DNA from: Symbiobacteriaceae bacterium | Lineage (GTDB): Bacteria; Bacillota_E; Symbiobacteriia; Symbiobacteriales; Symbiobacteriaceae | Direction of reading: 5' to 3' | Assembly: GCA_027356675.1 (NCBI GenBank) | Contig: DAHVXO010000282.1 | Coordinates: 1 to 20,051, forward strand | DNA: 20,051 nt | In this document: piece by piece, positions 1-8,271 of the stretch | Numbering within the stretch: the first letter of the stretch is position 1 | Layout: every line of letters begins with the position of its first letter | The notes under the pieces: generated by a model | What the model was told of the DNA's origin: nothing | What the model saw: the letters and a program-made list of their open reading frames with translations, nothing else | The model's database searches: none | Program-made: the position numbers and the translations under genes

Positions 1-164
1 TGTACTTCCGGGAGCCGAACGGGGTCCTGTTCGAGATTGCCACGGACGGTCCCGGCTTCGCCGTGGACGAAGACCTCGCGAACCTCGGGGAGAAGGTCGT
101 GCTCCCCCCGTTCCTGGAGCCGCACCGCGCCGCAATTGTCGCGAACCTGAAGTTCATCGACTGA
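1..164 (+). CDS. Ring-cleaving dioxygenase / glyoxalase-superfamily protein, C-terminal end only
   Basis: This is the last 54 codons of a gene entering from the left edge, with the first full codon at base 3 and a TGA stop at 162-164. The visible peptide contains [15 protein letters not shown] followed by a GFAVDE segment and LPPFLEPHR. This matches the C-terminus of the MhqO-type ring-cleaving dioxygenases of the vicinal oxygen chelate (glyoxalase) superfamily, which use Fe(II) or a similar metal to open catechol or hydroquinone rings. The Glu in LFEIATD is the usual metal ligand of the last beta-alpha-beta-beta-beta module. These enzymes are normally about 310 residues, so most of the protein lies outside. 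Substrate and regulation cannot be judged from the fragment. Family assignment is strong; the exact function is not. Confidence 0.82.
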   Translation, partial: YFREPNGVLFEIATDGPGFAVDEDLANLGEKVVLPPFLEPHRAAIVANLKFID

Positions 165-243
165 GACGTGCTTCGCCTTCTAGATCTCCCGCAGTGACGA
201 TCCCGCCGCGTGGGGGTCGGGGCAGGAGCACGAGCAACATGCA

Positions 244-280
244 GGGGCTGAATACCGCATTCAAGGCGGCATTCAGCCCC
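244..280 (+). terminator. Stem-loop terminator-like hairpin after the dioxygenase gene
   Basis: GGGGCTGAAT (244-253) pairs perfectly with ATTCAGCCCC (271-280), and an inner CCGC/GCGG pair extends the stem. It sits 80 bases after the upstream stop codon. There is only a short TT after the stem, so it may be a weak or factor-assisted terminator rather than a classic intrinsic one. Confidence 0.55.
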
Positions 281-368
281 TTCACCGCCGCAAGACAGTC
301 GTTTGGCAGCAGCCGACATGCAGGACGGAAACAGTGAACCCTGAGACAGAGCCAGAGAGGGGATCCAT

Positions 369-981
369 ATGCCCGTCATCCTGTGGCCCCGTAATCGTTA
401 TGCGAAATGGCTGGTTGCCGCCTTCATGATCCTGTGGACCGTCATGCCGTGGTCTGTGCGGCATGCCCCAGCGGGTCCCGCTGGCCACCGCCGAACTGAT
501 CCTCGCCTTTGCGGGGCTGTTTGGACTGGCGCTATGGCTGAACCAGCCGCTCTTCCTGCTGCCGCTGGCTAGCCTGGCTTGGCTGGCATACCGGGACGAC
601 ATGGGCTGCCTGTTGATGCTGTCAGGCTACCACCTCTGGATGCTGAGGCCGAGTGAAGGGCCCCACCCGATCCCGGTCACGGCCGTTGAGGGGACCATCG
701 CCGGAACTCAAATCACCGTCATCGCAACTCGTGATTCCAGGTATCCGGAGATTCGCGTGAACCAATATCAAAGCGGAGACCTGCTCAAGCAGCTGAAGCG
801 CCGACTCCAGGGCGAGTCGGCGGCCAAATCGGTCCTGCGCTGCACCCTGTGCGGGCGCCCGGTGCCCGGCGACCGGGCGGACGGCACCGTCCACATCTGC
901 GATCTGTGCGCGGGGCACACCCGGATCGAGGCCGCCGCAGGGGGGCACGGCCTCACGGGAAAGGATCCGAAGCCCATGTAA
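369..981 (+). pseudogene. Membrane protein with C-terminal zinc ribbon, reading frame broken by a +1 shift
   Basis: An ATG at 369 sits six bases behind a good Shine-Dalgarno (GAGAGGGG). It encodes a basic start and a hydrophobic segment (KWLVAAFMILWTVMPW), but this frame runs into low-quality sequence and stops at 572. The continuation lies in the next frame, open from 430 to 981. It has two more hydrophobic segments (LATAELILAFAGLFGLALWL and PLFLLPLASLAWLAY), a soluble middle part, and a C-terminal CTLCGRPV...CDLCAG pair of Cys-x2-Cys motifs typical of a zinc ribbon. The switch lies roughly between 450 and 485. An intact product would be about 203 residues with three membrane helices. Alternatively only the downstream ATG at 463 is used (172 residues), but that ATG has no visible ribosome site. 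I do not recognise the family. Confidence 0.55.
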
Positions 982-1189
982 AACAGCAGTGTGGCTTTGC
1001 TCACTCTCGTGCTGGTTGCGGGTACCGGGGTGACCGCCGCAGAGGCGGCAGCCTTGCACCCGAGCCCAGTTCATCAAACTCATGGCGAAGGTTCAGACGC
1101 TTCCGCCTCAGCGGCGCTGTCAGTGACTTGGGCACTTCAACGGCCCGAGTCTGGAGCCGCGTCTGATAGCCGATTATGTTGAGCGTTCC
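982..1189. other. Gap between two convergent genes, possible remnant of a secreted-protein start
   Basis: No well-supported gene. A GTG at 991 opens a 63-codon frame (to 1182) whose first residues (LLTLVLVAGTGVTAAEAAA) look like a signal peptide, but no ribosome site precedes it and the rest resembles nothing I know. A second frame just after 1081 gives short plausible peptide pieces interrupted by a stop. I read this as possible debris, with low confidence. Confidence 0.3.
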
Positions 1190-2200
1190 TTAGTCTTGCA
1201 CAGCGGCTTCGACGATGGCGAACCGGTGCTCACTGGCATGAATCTCTGCCATACAACCAATGGGCAGTGTGAGCTGCGGTGATGCATGGCCAAAGTCTGC
1301 GCCAGATACGATTGGGAACGCATAGCGGCGGGTCCTGTCAACCAGAATGGCATCCAATTGTTCTTTCTGCTCCTCGGTGTAGCCCAAAGGACGGCCAACA
1401 AGCAAGCCCGCTATCTGGCCGAAAACTCCCATGTTCTCGTAGTCCTGCAAGACAGCATCGACCCAGGAGGGGCTGGGCACCTCCTCTGACGTCTCAAAGA
1501 AGAAAATCGCCCCCGTCATATCCGGCCAGTAGGGCGTGCCCCGGAGGTGCTGCATCGACTCCAGGCAGCCACCGATCAGCCGTCCGTGCGCAGAGCCACC
1601 CTTCAACCACGTCCACCCCGACGACGGCTTCGATTGACGAGCACGGGTGAGGTCCAGCTTTTGGCCCCAGTCAAGGAACTCCTCTGTCCAATCAGGGCTG
1701 GGCGCTACGCTGCCCACCGGCTCCGTTCGGCAGATGGCCCTTTCCATGTACTCGATCGTATAGGGCAGCGGAGTCGGAAACTCGGCCAAGTCGGTCATCA
1801 GAGTGGGACCGTTAAACGTTACCAGGCCTGTCTGCGCGTAGATAGCCAGATTCAGCACGCTCACGTCAGAGTACCCCATGAAGATCTTGGGGTTACGGCG
1901 GATAAGGTCCCAGTCTAGCAAGGGAAGGAGGTGGCAGGAATGATTGCCGCCGATAGATGCGATGATCGCCTTCACCTGGGGATCTCCAAAGAGCCGGTGG
2001 ATGTCTTCGACCCGCTCCTGGGGCGTCCCGGAGACATAGCCCTTCCTGCCCCCTGCGTGAGGCGCCATCACCACCTTATACCCACGAGACTCAAGAAATC
2101 GCACTCCCCGCTCTACCCGGTGCGGGAATACGGCAGGGCCGCACCAGGAAGGGGAAATGATACCGATCGTGTCGCGGGGGCGCAGGACCTTTGCCTTCAT
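1190..2200 (-). CDS. LD-carboxypeptidase, peptidase family S66 (MccF-like)
   Basis: A 336-residue protein of normal length for family S66. These cytoplasmic serine peptidases either trim the D-Ala from murein tetrapeptides (LdcA type) or cleave amide/aminoacyl-nucleotide antibiotics (MccF type). The Ser-Glu-His triad can be placed: Ser111 in FMGYSDVSVL, Glu236 in IFFFETSEE, and His305 in GADFGHASPQ. The spacings (125 and 69 residues) closely fit the triad I recall for E. coli MccF (Ser118, Glu243, His311). The N-terminal PRDTIGIISPS and the SIGGNHS segment are also typical. The ATG at 2200 follows GAAGGAGA at a suitable distance and a plausible promoter lies 36-64 bases upstream. The gene stands alone. 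Overall features lean to the MccF-like, self-immunity side of the family, but the substrate is not determined by sequence. Confidence 0.9.
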   Translation of the reverse strand: MKAKVLRPRDTIGIISPSWCGPAVFPHRVERGVRFLESRGYKVVMAPHAGGRKGYVSGTPQERVEDIHRLFGDPQVKAIIASIGGNHSCHLLPLLDWDLIRRNPKIFMGYSDVSVLNLAIYAQTGLVTFNGPTLMTDLAEFPTPLPYTIEYMERAICRTEPVGSVAPSPDWTEEFLDWGQKLDLTRARQSKPSSGWTWLKGGSAHGRLIGGCLESMQHLRGTPYWPDMTGAIFFFETSEEVPSPSWVDAVLQDYENMGVFGQIAGLLVGRPLGYTEEQKEQLDAILVDRTRRYAFPIVSGADFGHASPQLTLPIGCMAEIHASEHRFAIVEAAVQD

Positions 2201-2235
2201 GGTGGCCTTCTCCTTCGGAGTTGTCTGTTAAGGTA

Positions 2236-2264
2236 AACATAACCCAACAGGCGACACACGGCAA
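2236..2264 (-). promoter_or_regulatory. Sigma-A type promoter of the S66 peptidase gene
   Basis: On the minus strand TTGCCG (2259-2264) and TATGTT (2236-2241) are separated by exactly 17 bases, and the ATG follows about 35 bases later with a Shine-Dalgarno between. A good match to the consensus at both boxes. Confidence 0.6.
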
Positions 2265-2376
2265 CATCCGGCCCGAGCGGGCAGATACACAGCTGCATGG
2301 CGCACTCATCAGTATGCAGCCGACTGTGGCACACACGGGCATGGCTCCGGCCCGATGATGGCCCGACACAACGCGT

Positions 2377-2409
2377 GCCAGAGGGTAGACCTCTGGCTAT
2401 CTGTTTTAT
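2377..2409 (+). repeat. Hairpin repeat copy 1 (terminator-like)
   Basis: GCCAGAGG (2377-2384), a five-base loop, then CCTCTGGC (2390-2397): a perfect 8-bp stem followed by TATCTGTTTTA, as in an intrinsic terminator reading rightward. An inverted copy with a single loop-base difference lies at 14351-14371. No rightward gene ends here, so its terminator role is unexplained; it could instead be a small dispersed palindromic repeat. Confidence 0.6.
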
Positions 2410-2429
2410 GGCATGCCAATGCATGAATT

Positions 2430-2469
2430 AAGCGGCTACAGGTCCTTTGCATGGACCATGCAACCGCTT
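2430..2469. repeat. Nested palindrome in the S66/SDR gap
   Basis: AAGCGG (2430-2435) pairs with CCGCTT (2464-2469). Inside it TTGCATG (2447-2453) pairs with CATGCAA (2457-2463) across a three-base loop. A further near-palindrome around GGCATGCCAATGCATG lies at about 2410-2425. The arrangement could fold in RNA or act as protein-binding sites; no known family is recognised. Confidence 0.45.
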
Positions 2470-2494
2470 GGGTGTCAGACGCCACGGGCACCGG

Positions 2495-2534
2495 CCCGAT
2501 ATTGGCACAAGCACCGGGCCCTTATGTTATCGGG
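2495..2534. repeat. Inverted repeat just downstream of the SDR gene
   Basis: CCCGATA (2495-2501) and TATCGGG (2528-2534) form a 7-bp stem around a 26-base loop, 36 bases beyond the stop of the leftward SDR gene. It may help terminate the macroglobulin/SDR transcript, but no T-run follows it in that direction. Confidence 0.35.
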
Positions 2535-2569
2535 GATATGGTCTACTTGCTCGTCAACGTTCGCACTAC

Positions 2570-3100
2570 TTACCACCCTGGTCGCTCTGCCCAGGGTCTT
2601 ACCCGTCCGACAATGTGAACCGGCTCTTTCGTCGCGAGCGCATGAATGACACCGCCAGAAATCTCCCCGTGCGACAACCAATGGGAACGTCCGCCTGTTA
2701 GCTGCCAGCCGAGCACGACCTGCTGATACGCACAGAGCCGGGGCACCCAATCCGGTAGAATCAGCCCCGGCCCTGTAGGGTCCGCTGCCCCACTCCCCCG
2801 TATGTGGACCAGCCGGAATGGCAGAGTCGGCAGGGCTAATTCGTGTGCGATAAGCGGGAGGGCGGTCGGCGCCGTCCCGTGCACCCAGCAGACTGCTAGT
2901 TCAACTGGCCCAAATTGGGCGATCGCCCCCCGCACTGCCACAGCCAGTCGCTCATGATCGTGGTAGTCTACTGCCAGCGGGTTCACCCCGACCACGCGCT
3001 CCGGATGCCTCGCCACAACCGACACCAAATTTCCTGACGTGCACAGATGTTCCGTCACTTGGGCGAGCATTCCCGTTCCACCCACCACCAGTACGTGCAA
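2570..3100 (-). CDS. Short-chain dehydrogenase-like protein (truncated SDR type, 176 aa)
   Basis: The start is taken as the TTG at 3100: a strong AGGAGGG lies six bases upstream, and translation from it begins directly with the Rossmann strand HVLVVGGTGMLAQV. The open frame continues upstream to 3403, but that part is antisense to the macroglobulin gene. The product has the GGTGM nucleotide-binding loop, a VDYHD segment (the acidic residue after the second strand), and a C-terminal WLSHGEISGGV. This pattern is shared with short (about 170-180 aa) SDR proteins of Bacilli and relatives annotated simply as short-chain dehydrogenases. The Tyr-x3-Lys active site of classical SDRs is not evident, so it may bind NAD(P) without a known reaction. 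It starts 25 bases after the stop of the macroglobulin gene and is probably translated from the same message. Confidence 0.8.
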   Translation of the reverse strand: MHVLVVGGTGMLAQVTEHLCTSGNLVSVVARHPERVVGVNPLAVDYHDHERLAVAVRGAIAQFGPVELAVCWVHGTAPTALPLIAHELALPTLPFRLVHIRGSGAADPTGPGLILPDWVPRLCAYQQVVLGWQLTGGRSHWLSHGEISGGVIHALATKEPVHIVGRVRPWAERPGW

Positions 3101-3125
3101 GCGCTGCCCTCCTGTTCCGTGCCCT

Positions 3126-6100
3126 CTACCCCTCGATACGCACCTGCGCCCGCTCGCCGTGCCCGTATAGCCCGCCGCTCTGCTGGTGCTGCAGGACCGG
3201 CTGCTCCGCCGTATACTCGCCGGGCGAGACCACACGGGCGTAGTAGTAGATCGGGTCCCCCTTCTGCCAGGCCCAGAAGGTAACTCGCCGGCCATTGACC
3301 GCCATCGGCCACGCCGGGCCGGGCCCGGACTTGTAGTTGATCCCACGCTGGTAAGGCCGCTCCACCAGCCGCAGGCCTGAAGGCAGGTAGTCGGTGATGG
3401 CAAAGCCCCCGCCGGGCGCCGTCTCAGGGATCCGGTAGGTCAGGGTGACCCTCACCAGGTCACCCTGCTGCCAGGCGGTACCCGCGCCCTTCCCTTCGAT
3501 TGAATAGGTGCGCTCCACCGCATACCCGGGCTCCTGCTGCAGTTCCGCAGCAGTCATGGGCGCCGTGTAGGCTGCGCTCACGCCCACCTGGCCCTGCTTT
3601 GGCTTGAACTGCATGCTCGTAAGCTGTGCCGCCGTCACGGTCCAGCGGACCGATTCCCCGGGTTTGATCTCCTGGGTCTTCTCCTGCCCGCCATCCAGAT
3701 AGGTGAAGGAGGCCGGTTCCACGGGCAGCTGGGGCAGAGCCGCCCTCGCCGCCAGCAACTCCTGCAGCAGGAGCACAACCTCCTTGGCCGGGTTCTCCAG
3801 CAGATAGCCCAGCAGCGCCGGCGCTTCGGGCTCGCCCAGCCTGGCGGCCAGCGCAGCTGCCAGAGCGGTGCTCCCCAGAATCTCATCCTGGTCCCTGCCC
3901 AGGTTGAGACGGGTGTTGCTGCCCAACTGCTCGCCGTACCTGGCCATCAGGGCCTGATAGACCGGGCGGGTGCCCTCAAGGTCGCCCAGGGCGGCTGCCG
4001 CCATCGCCAGGCGCAACTGCTCACTCGGGCTCAGGTCTTTGGCCGGCATCAGCGCCCGGACCTGCTGGAGCACCGGCTCGCCCAGAGCCGCCAGCCCATA
4101 CAGGGCCGTGATCGACCGCTCCCGGCCGGTCTTCGGGTCATCCACCACCTGGTAGAAATACTCCGCCAACGCCTGCCGGTCGAAGCGGTCACCCGCCACA
4201 TCGGCCGCCAGCGCCGAAAGGTCCAGGTCGCCGTCGCTGTAAGGCAGGATGGCGATGCTGCCATCCGGCGCCTGAAAGGCCTGCGGGTTCCACTCCGGCT
4301 CCGGCTGCTGCTCATCCGCCCCGAAGTAGGTCTTGAGCAGGTCGGTGGCCACCGACCGGGCGAGTTTCTGCTCCAGGCGCTCCCCGCCGCTGTAGCGCAT
4401 CGGATTGAGAAGCTGCAGGTAGCGGCCCCGCTGATGGTCGGTAAAGATCATCGCCACGAGCCCACTGGCCGGTCCGGCCATCTGCGTCTGCGCCCCGAGC
4501 ACCTGGTAGTCCACCCTGTGCTGCAGCAGGTAGGAGTCGATCACGGTAAACTGCTTCTCCAGGGTATCCTGCAATCCGCCGGCGCCGGCGCCCTGCACCT
4601 GGACCGTGTAGGTGCCTCCCGTCAGCTTGTCGATTGGAAGGATGACCGGGGCGAAGGCCTTCCCCGTGGCGGTCGCGGTCTGCCGCCGGCCGGACGGCCC
4701 GGTCACCGTGACCGTGTAGTCCACGGACTGCCCGTCCGCCAGATCAGCGCCAAAGCTGCGCACGGTGATGGCGGGCCGGTCGCCAGTCAGGTAGGTGTCG
4801 CTGAAGACCGCATCCACAAAGAACGGGATCTTGACCGCCACCGGGGCGGTGCCCGTGGCCGCTCCGGCGATGCCCGGCGCAAAGGCCTGGTAGGTCATCC
4901 GCCAGGTGGTCAGGTTATCCGGCAGCTTGAAGCTGGTGGTGGCCCGCCCGTTTGCAGCGGTGGCGACGGTGCCGAAGTAGGAGGCGTCCCGGAAGTCCCG
5001 GCGAGGGGCAGACTCTTCGGCCGCGACCATCTTCGCCGTCGACCCGGCCGAGGGGGCCGGCGACGGAGCGGCTGTCGCCGACTGCCGCTGGGCCCCATCG
5101 GTGGGCTTCATCAAATCGGATGGCCCGGTCTGCCGGGTCCGGCGGATGCCGGAGGGCACATGCTCGCCGTAGAGTTCCGCCAGGATATTGGCCTCCTGGT
5201 TCTTCAGGGCAAAAAGCGCCTCATCCACCAGGTTCAGGTTTACCTGCGCCCGCACGGGCCGGCCGGCCGGGTCGGTCACCTGCACGGTGAGCGTCACGCT
5301 CTCCCCGGGCCGGTAGACGGACCGGTCGGGGGTGACCGTCACCTTCAGCTCCCGCTGTTTGGCATCAAAGCGGACGGGAAATTCCTGTGCTTCCTGGTAC
5401 TGGCGCCCATCGAAGTAGACGCCCTGGACGTTCGTGTTGGGCACATCGCCATCGGCAAAGGGGAAGCGATAGGTGGCAGTCTCCTGAACGGTGTACGCCT
5501 GCAGGCCCATCCGGGCCTGATAGAAGAGGAAGCCGTTCGTACGGTCAGCCACCGGGGCGTCGTTCTCTAGCAGGCGGAGGGCGACCTGCTCACCCAGGGC
5601 CCATGTCTGCTGCTTCCCATCGACGGCGGCCAGGCGGTAGTACTTGTTGGGGCCATAGCCGCCCCGGCTCTGGAACTGGTACTGGCTGCCCGAGAAGCCC
5701 CAGTCCTGGGCCACCACACGTCCGTTGGTGTCCAGCACCTGGAGCTTCACCTGATACGACTTGTCGGGGTTGATCGGCATCCGGTGGGCGATCTGGCCGT
5801 CGGCATCGGTGATCGCAGTGAAACTGCCCATCTCGCTGGGGGCCGGCCGATAGCGGTACTGCTTCACCACCTTCTTGGCGATGAAGTCGTAGTATTCGCC
5901 GTCCTCCTCCCGCACCCAGTTCTGCTCGATCAGGGTGCCCTGCACCCGCAGACCAGCGGCCGGGGCGCCGATGTAGTCCGAGTCGGTGCCGGCGTTGATC
6001 TTGTCGAGGGTGATCTGATTGACCCGGGCCTTGATCACGGCCGCGCCTTCCGTCACATCGACATCGGGACGCAGAGCCACGTTGCGGCTGAAAACCTGGA

Positions 6101-8210
6101 CGCCCGTGCTGGTGCTGATCTCCCCGGCCTCCGGCAGGCTGGCCCACAGGTTGAAATTGGCATACCCGGGCCCGCCGTAGTTGCCCCCCTGCTCCTGGGC
6201 CCCCGGTGTAAAGAAAATCGCGGCCGTGCCGTCTGCCCCGGTGGTAAGGCGGCCCTGGCCACCGCCGTTCCAACTGATGCTGTAGTTCAGGGCCAGGTTC
6301 GGCACCGGGGTCCCCTCAAAGAAGGTGCTCTCGGCCTTGAAGGTAATGCGCTCCCCGGCGAAGACCGCCCGCCGGTCGCTGGTGGCCGTCATGCGGTAGG
6401 CCGGCTTGGTGTAGGCCTGGACCTCGAACCAGCGGCTCATCACCTGCTCGTCGCCGCTCCGGACCTGGAGCTCGTAGTAGCCGGGCTCCAGGTTCGGCAG
6501 GGCGAGCGAGCCGCTGAAGGCGCCGTCGGTCACAGGCAGGGCGGCCCGCACCAGGGGCGGGGGGTTGCTGCCGTAGCCCAGCCAGCGGTACTCCCGGCGC
6601 AGGATGGCCGCCGTCACCTGTCCCACTGTGGCTGCACCGGGTGCACGCGGCTGGAGCACACCGAACAGCTTGACCGTATCGTCGGGTTTGTAGAGCGGAC
6701 GGTCAAGGTAGAGGTACTTCCAGTACCCCGGCAGGCCCGTTGGCTGCATCGGCCCGGGGTAGGGCATCCGTCCCCGTCCCGCCGGCATCGAAGGGACTGA
6801 CATCGGGCCGCCCGGGTAGATGGTGTAGCCGCCGGGGCGCACGGCGACCACCGATTCCTTGCTGCCCGCCCGCACTTGCAGGTACAGGCCCGCCGATTCT
6901 CCAAGAGCGGAGGGGGTCTCGAAGAGCGCGAGGCCGTCGGCCCCGGTGGACGCCTTCCCGCCGGGATGGGATACCTCCGCCCCTGGGACCGGGCCCCTGG
7001 TGCTCACATCGTTGATCCAGATCAGGCTTTTCGTCGATGTGACGGTGAGGTGGGCGGCGAGGTCTGTCACCTGGAACCGCACCTGACGCATCTGATCAGC
7101 CACGGTCATTTCCGCCAGGTAGTAGCCGGCGGGCAGCGGCTCGGGGAGAAACAGGTAGGGGGAGCCGTAGCCGGGCATCGGCTTCAGTGCGGTCTCGAAA
7201 CGGGCGACCCGGCTCAGGCCGCCGGTCGGCTCCCGGAACCGGCCGGCCGAGTAGTCGGCCCACCAGGGCACCTTGTCGGCATTCTTCAGCGCCTCGATGA
7301 ACGGGGCCGCGTCCGTGTAGCGATAGACCGCCACGCTCACCGGCGCCTGGTTGGAAGCGCTCTGCCCGTAATACTGCACGGGGAAGTAAGGGGTCTCCCC
7401 GATGGGGAAGTCCTGCACGTCACGGCCGACGGACAGGTAGACTTTGGCGTTCTTGTCGGACTGGTCCGCCGGCGCGGTTTCAAAGGCGAAGCGGAATTCC
7501 TGGTCCAGTTTGGTGTCGCTGCCCTCCAGCGGCAGCCCGGGCTTCAGGGTCACGGTGTAGACGGTGCCGGGCTGCAGCTTCTCCTGCGGGACGAAGGCGC
7601 TGGTCTTCTTGTGCCGCTCGAAGCGCCCGTCCACCTTCGGCGCGATGCTGAAGAACCCGGCCAGATCGCCGTAGTTCTCATGGCTGAAGGTCAGTTCGAT
7701 GCCCGTGTCCAGGGGAACCCCGGTGGCCTGGCTGCGGGGCAGGCTTCCCAGCACCCGGAATGCGGCCCTGGTCTGGAAGGACCACTGGTAGGGGCGCGGG
7801 GCGGCGGCCTGCGCCCCGGGGCGGGCCGTGGCAGACCCCGCCGCCGGCGCCAGCCGGAAGCTGTAGACCTTGTTGGGGTCGAGCGGCTTGACCGGCTTGA
7901 TGGTGATGAGCTTGCTCTCCCGGTCATTCTGCTCATAACCCAACTCCACCGCGGGCGTCACGGTGAGCTGCTCCCGGACCTCCTTCAGTGTTAACGGCTT
8001 GGCCGAGGCGAGCCGGAAGGATGTGGTCGGGTCGATTCCCGCCGAGTCCGCATGGCTGGCGGTCAGTACGACGCCTGCCGCCGGAATCTGGGCCTCCGGG
8101 GAAGTCCGGGCCCTGAACCCCCGCAGGGACCAGACCCCGCCTGCCACCACGGCGACTACGAGCAAGGCGGCAAGGGCCGCAAGGGCCGCGTGGCGCTTTC
8201 GCTGCATCAT
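3126..8210 (-). CDS. Alpha-2-macroglobulin family protein, cysteine-free, membrane-anchored or secreted
   Basis: A 1694-residue protein of the bacterial alpha-2-macroglobulin family, which is thought to trap or restrain foreign proteases at the cell surface. A basic start and one hydrophobic helix (about residues 7-28) suggest a signal anchor. Two Ig-like segments follow (about 50-150 and 155-245), then an MG2-like domain (about 498-600, beginning YLDRPLYKPDDTVKLFG). Further MG domains end at about 1000 (VNLNLVDEALFALK). A low-complexity Ala/Ser/Pro stretch (about 1022-1070) sits where the protease bait region belongs. Next comes the conserved A2M core (DASYFGTVATAANG, LPDNLTTWRMTYQAF). The thioester position (usually Gly-Cys-x-Glu-Gln) reads GGERLEQ at about 1275-1281, so Glu-Gln remains but Cys is Arg. 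I find no cysteine anywhere in the protein. An alpha-helical domain and a C-terminal MG domain (from about 1530) complete it. The start is ATG-ATG behind GGAG. No penicillin-binding-protein 1C gene, a common partner, lies nearby. Confidence 0.93.
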   Translation of the reverse strand: MMQRKRHAALAALAALLVVAVVAGGVWSLRGFRARTSPEAQIPAAGVVLTASHADSAGIDPTTSFRLASAKPLTLKEVREQLTVTPAVELGYEQNDRESKLITIKPVKPLDPNKVYSFRLAPAAGSATARPGAQAAAPRPYQWSFQTRAAFRVLGSLPRSQATGVPLDTGIELTFSHENYGDLAGFFSIAPKVDGRFERHKKTSAFVPQEKLQPGTVYTVTLKPGLPLEGSDTKLDQEFRFAFETAPADQSDKNAKVYLSVGRDVQDFPIGETPYFPVQYYGQSASNQAPVSVAVYRYTDAAPFIEALKNADKVPWWADYSAGRFREPTGGLSRVARFETALKPMPGYGSPYLFLPEPLPAGYYLAEMTVADQMRQVRFQVTDLAAHLTVTSTKSLIWINDVSTRGPVPGAEVSHPGGKASTGADGLALFETPSALGESAGLYLQVRAGSKESVVAVRPGGYTIYPGGPMSVPSMPAGRGRMPYPGPMQPTGLPGYWKYLYLDRPLYKPDDTVKLFGVLQPRAPGAATVGQVTAAILRREYRWLGYGSNPPPLVRAALPVTDGAFSGSLALPNLEPGYYELQVRSGDEQVMSRWFEVQAYTKPAYRMTATSDRRAVFAGERITFKAESTFFEGTPVPNLALNYSISWNGGGQGRLTTGADGTAAIFFTPGAQEQGGNYGGPGYANFNLWASLPEAGEISTSTGVQVFSRNVALRPDVDVTEGAAVIKARVNQITLDKINAGTDSDYIGAPAAGLRVQGTLIEQNWVREEDGEYYDFIAKKVVKQYRYRPAPSEMGSFTAITDADGQIAHRMPINPDKSYQVKLQVLDTNGRVVAQDWGFSGSQYQFQSRGGYGPNKYYRLAAVDGKQQTWALGEQVALRLLENDAPVADRTNGFLFYQARMGLQAYTVQETATYRFPFADGDVPNTNVQGVYFDGRQYQEAQEFPVRFDAKQRELKVTVTPDRSVYRPGESVTLTVQVTDPAGRPVRAQVNLNLVDEALFALKNQEANILAELYGEHVPSGIRRTRQTGPSDLMKPTDGAQRQSATAAPSPAPSAGSTAKMVAAEESAPRRDFRDASYFGTVATAANGRATTSFKLPDNLTTWRMTYQAFAPGIAGAATGTAPVAVKIPFFVDAVFSDTYLTGDRPAITVRSFGADLADGQSVDYTVTVTGPSGRRQTATATGKAFAPVILPIDKLTGGTYTVQVQGAGAGGLQDTLEKQFTVIDSYLLQHRVDYQVLGAQTQMAGPASGLVAMIFTDHQRGRYLQLLNPMRYSGGERLEQKLARSVATDLLKTYFGADEQQPEPEWNPQAFQAPDGSIAILPYSDGDLDLSALAADVAGDRFDRQALAEYFYQVVDDPKTGRERSITALYGLAALGEPVLQQVRALMPAKDLSPSEQLRLAMAAAALGDLEGTRPVYQALMARYGEQLGSNTRLNLGRDQDEILGSTALAAALAARLGEPEAPALLGYLLENPAKEVVLLLQELLAARAALPQLPVEPASFTYLDGGQEKTQEIKPGESVRWTVTAAQLTSMQFKPKQGQVGVSAAYTAPMTAAELQQEPGYAVERTYSIEGKGAGTAWQQGDLVRVTLTYRIPETAPGGGFAITDYLPSGLRLVERPYQRGINYKSGPGPAWPMAVNGRRVTFWAWQKGDPIYYYARVVSPGEYTAEQPVLQHQQSGGLYGHGERAQVRIEG

Positions 8211-8271
8211 CCTCAGCTCCGTTCCGCTGAACTCTCGTCAAACGGTTGGACGGGGGGATGTGGCGGAAGGG

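Noticed and set aside
361..371. Adjacent BamHI- and NdeI-like sites (GGATCC, CATATG) at the start of the membrane gene
   Set aside because: They look like a cloning junction, but the flanking sequence is ordinary and short sites of this kind occur by chance.
2570..3403. Longer 277-residue version of the SDR-like protein
   Set aside because: The first 101 residues are Arg/Ser-rich and lie inside the macroglobulin coding region; a strong ribosome site marks the TTG at 3100.
4434..7994. Long plus-strand frames (4434-5570, 5784-6800, 6876-7994) antisense to the macroglobulin gene
   Set aside because: Their peptides are Gly/Arg/His-rich with no family features, as expected for antisense frames in GC-rich coding DNA; the minus-strand protein is clearly the real one.
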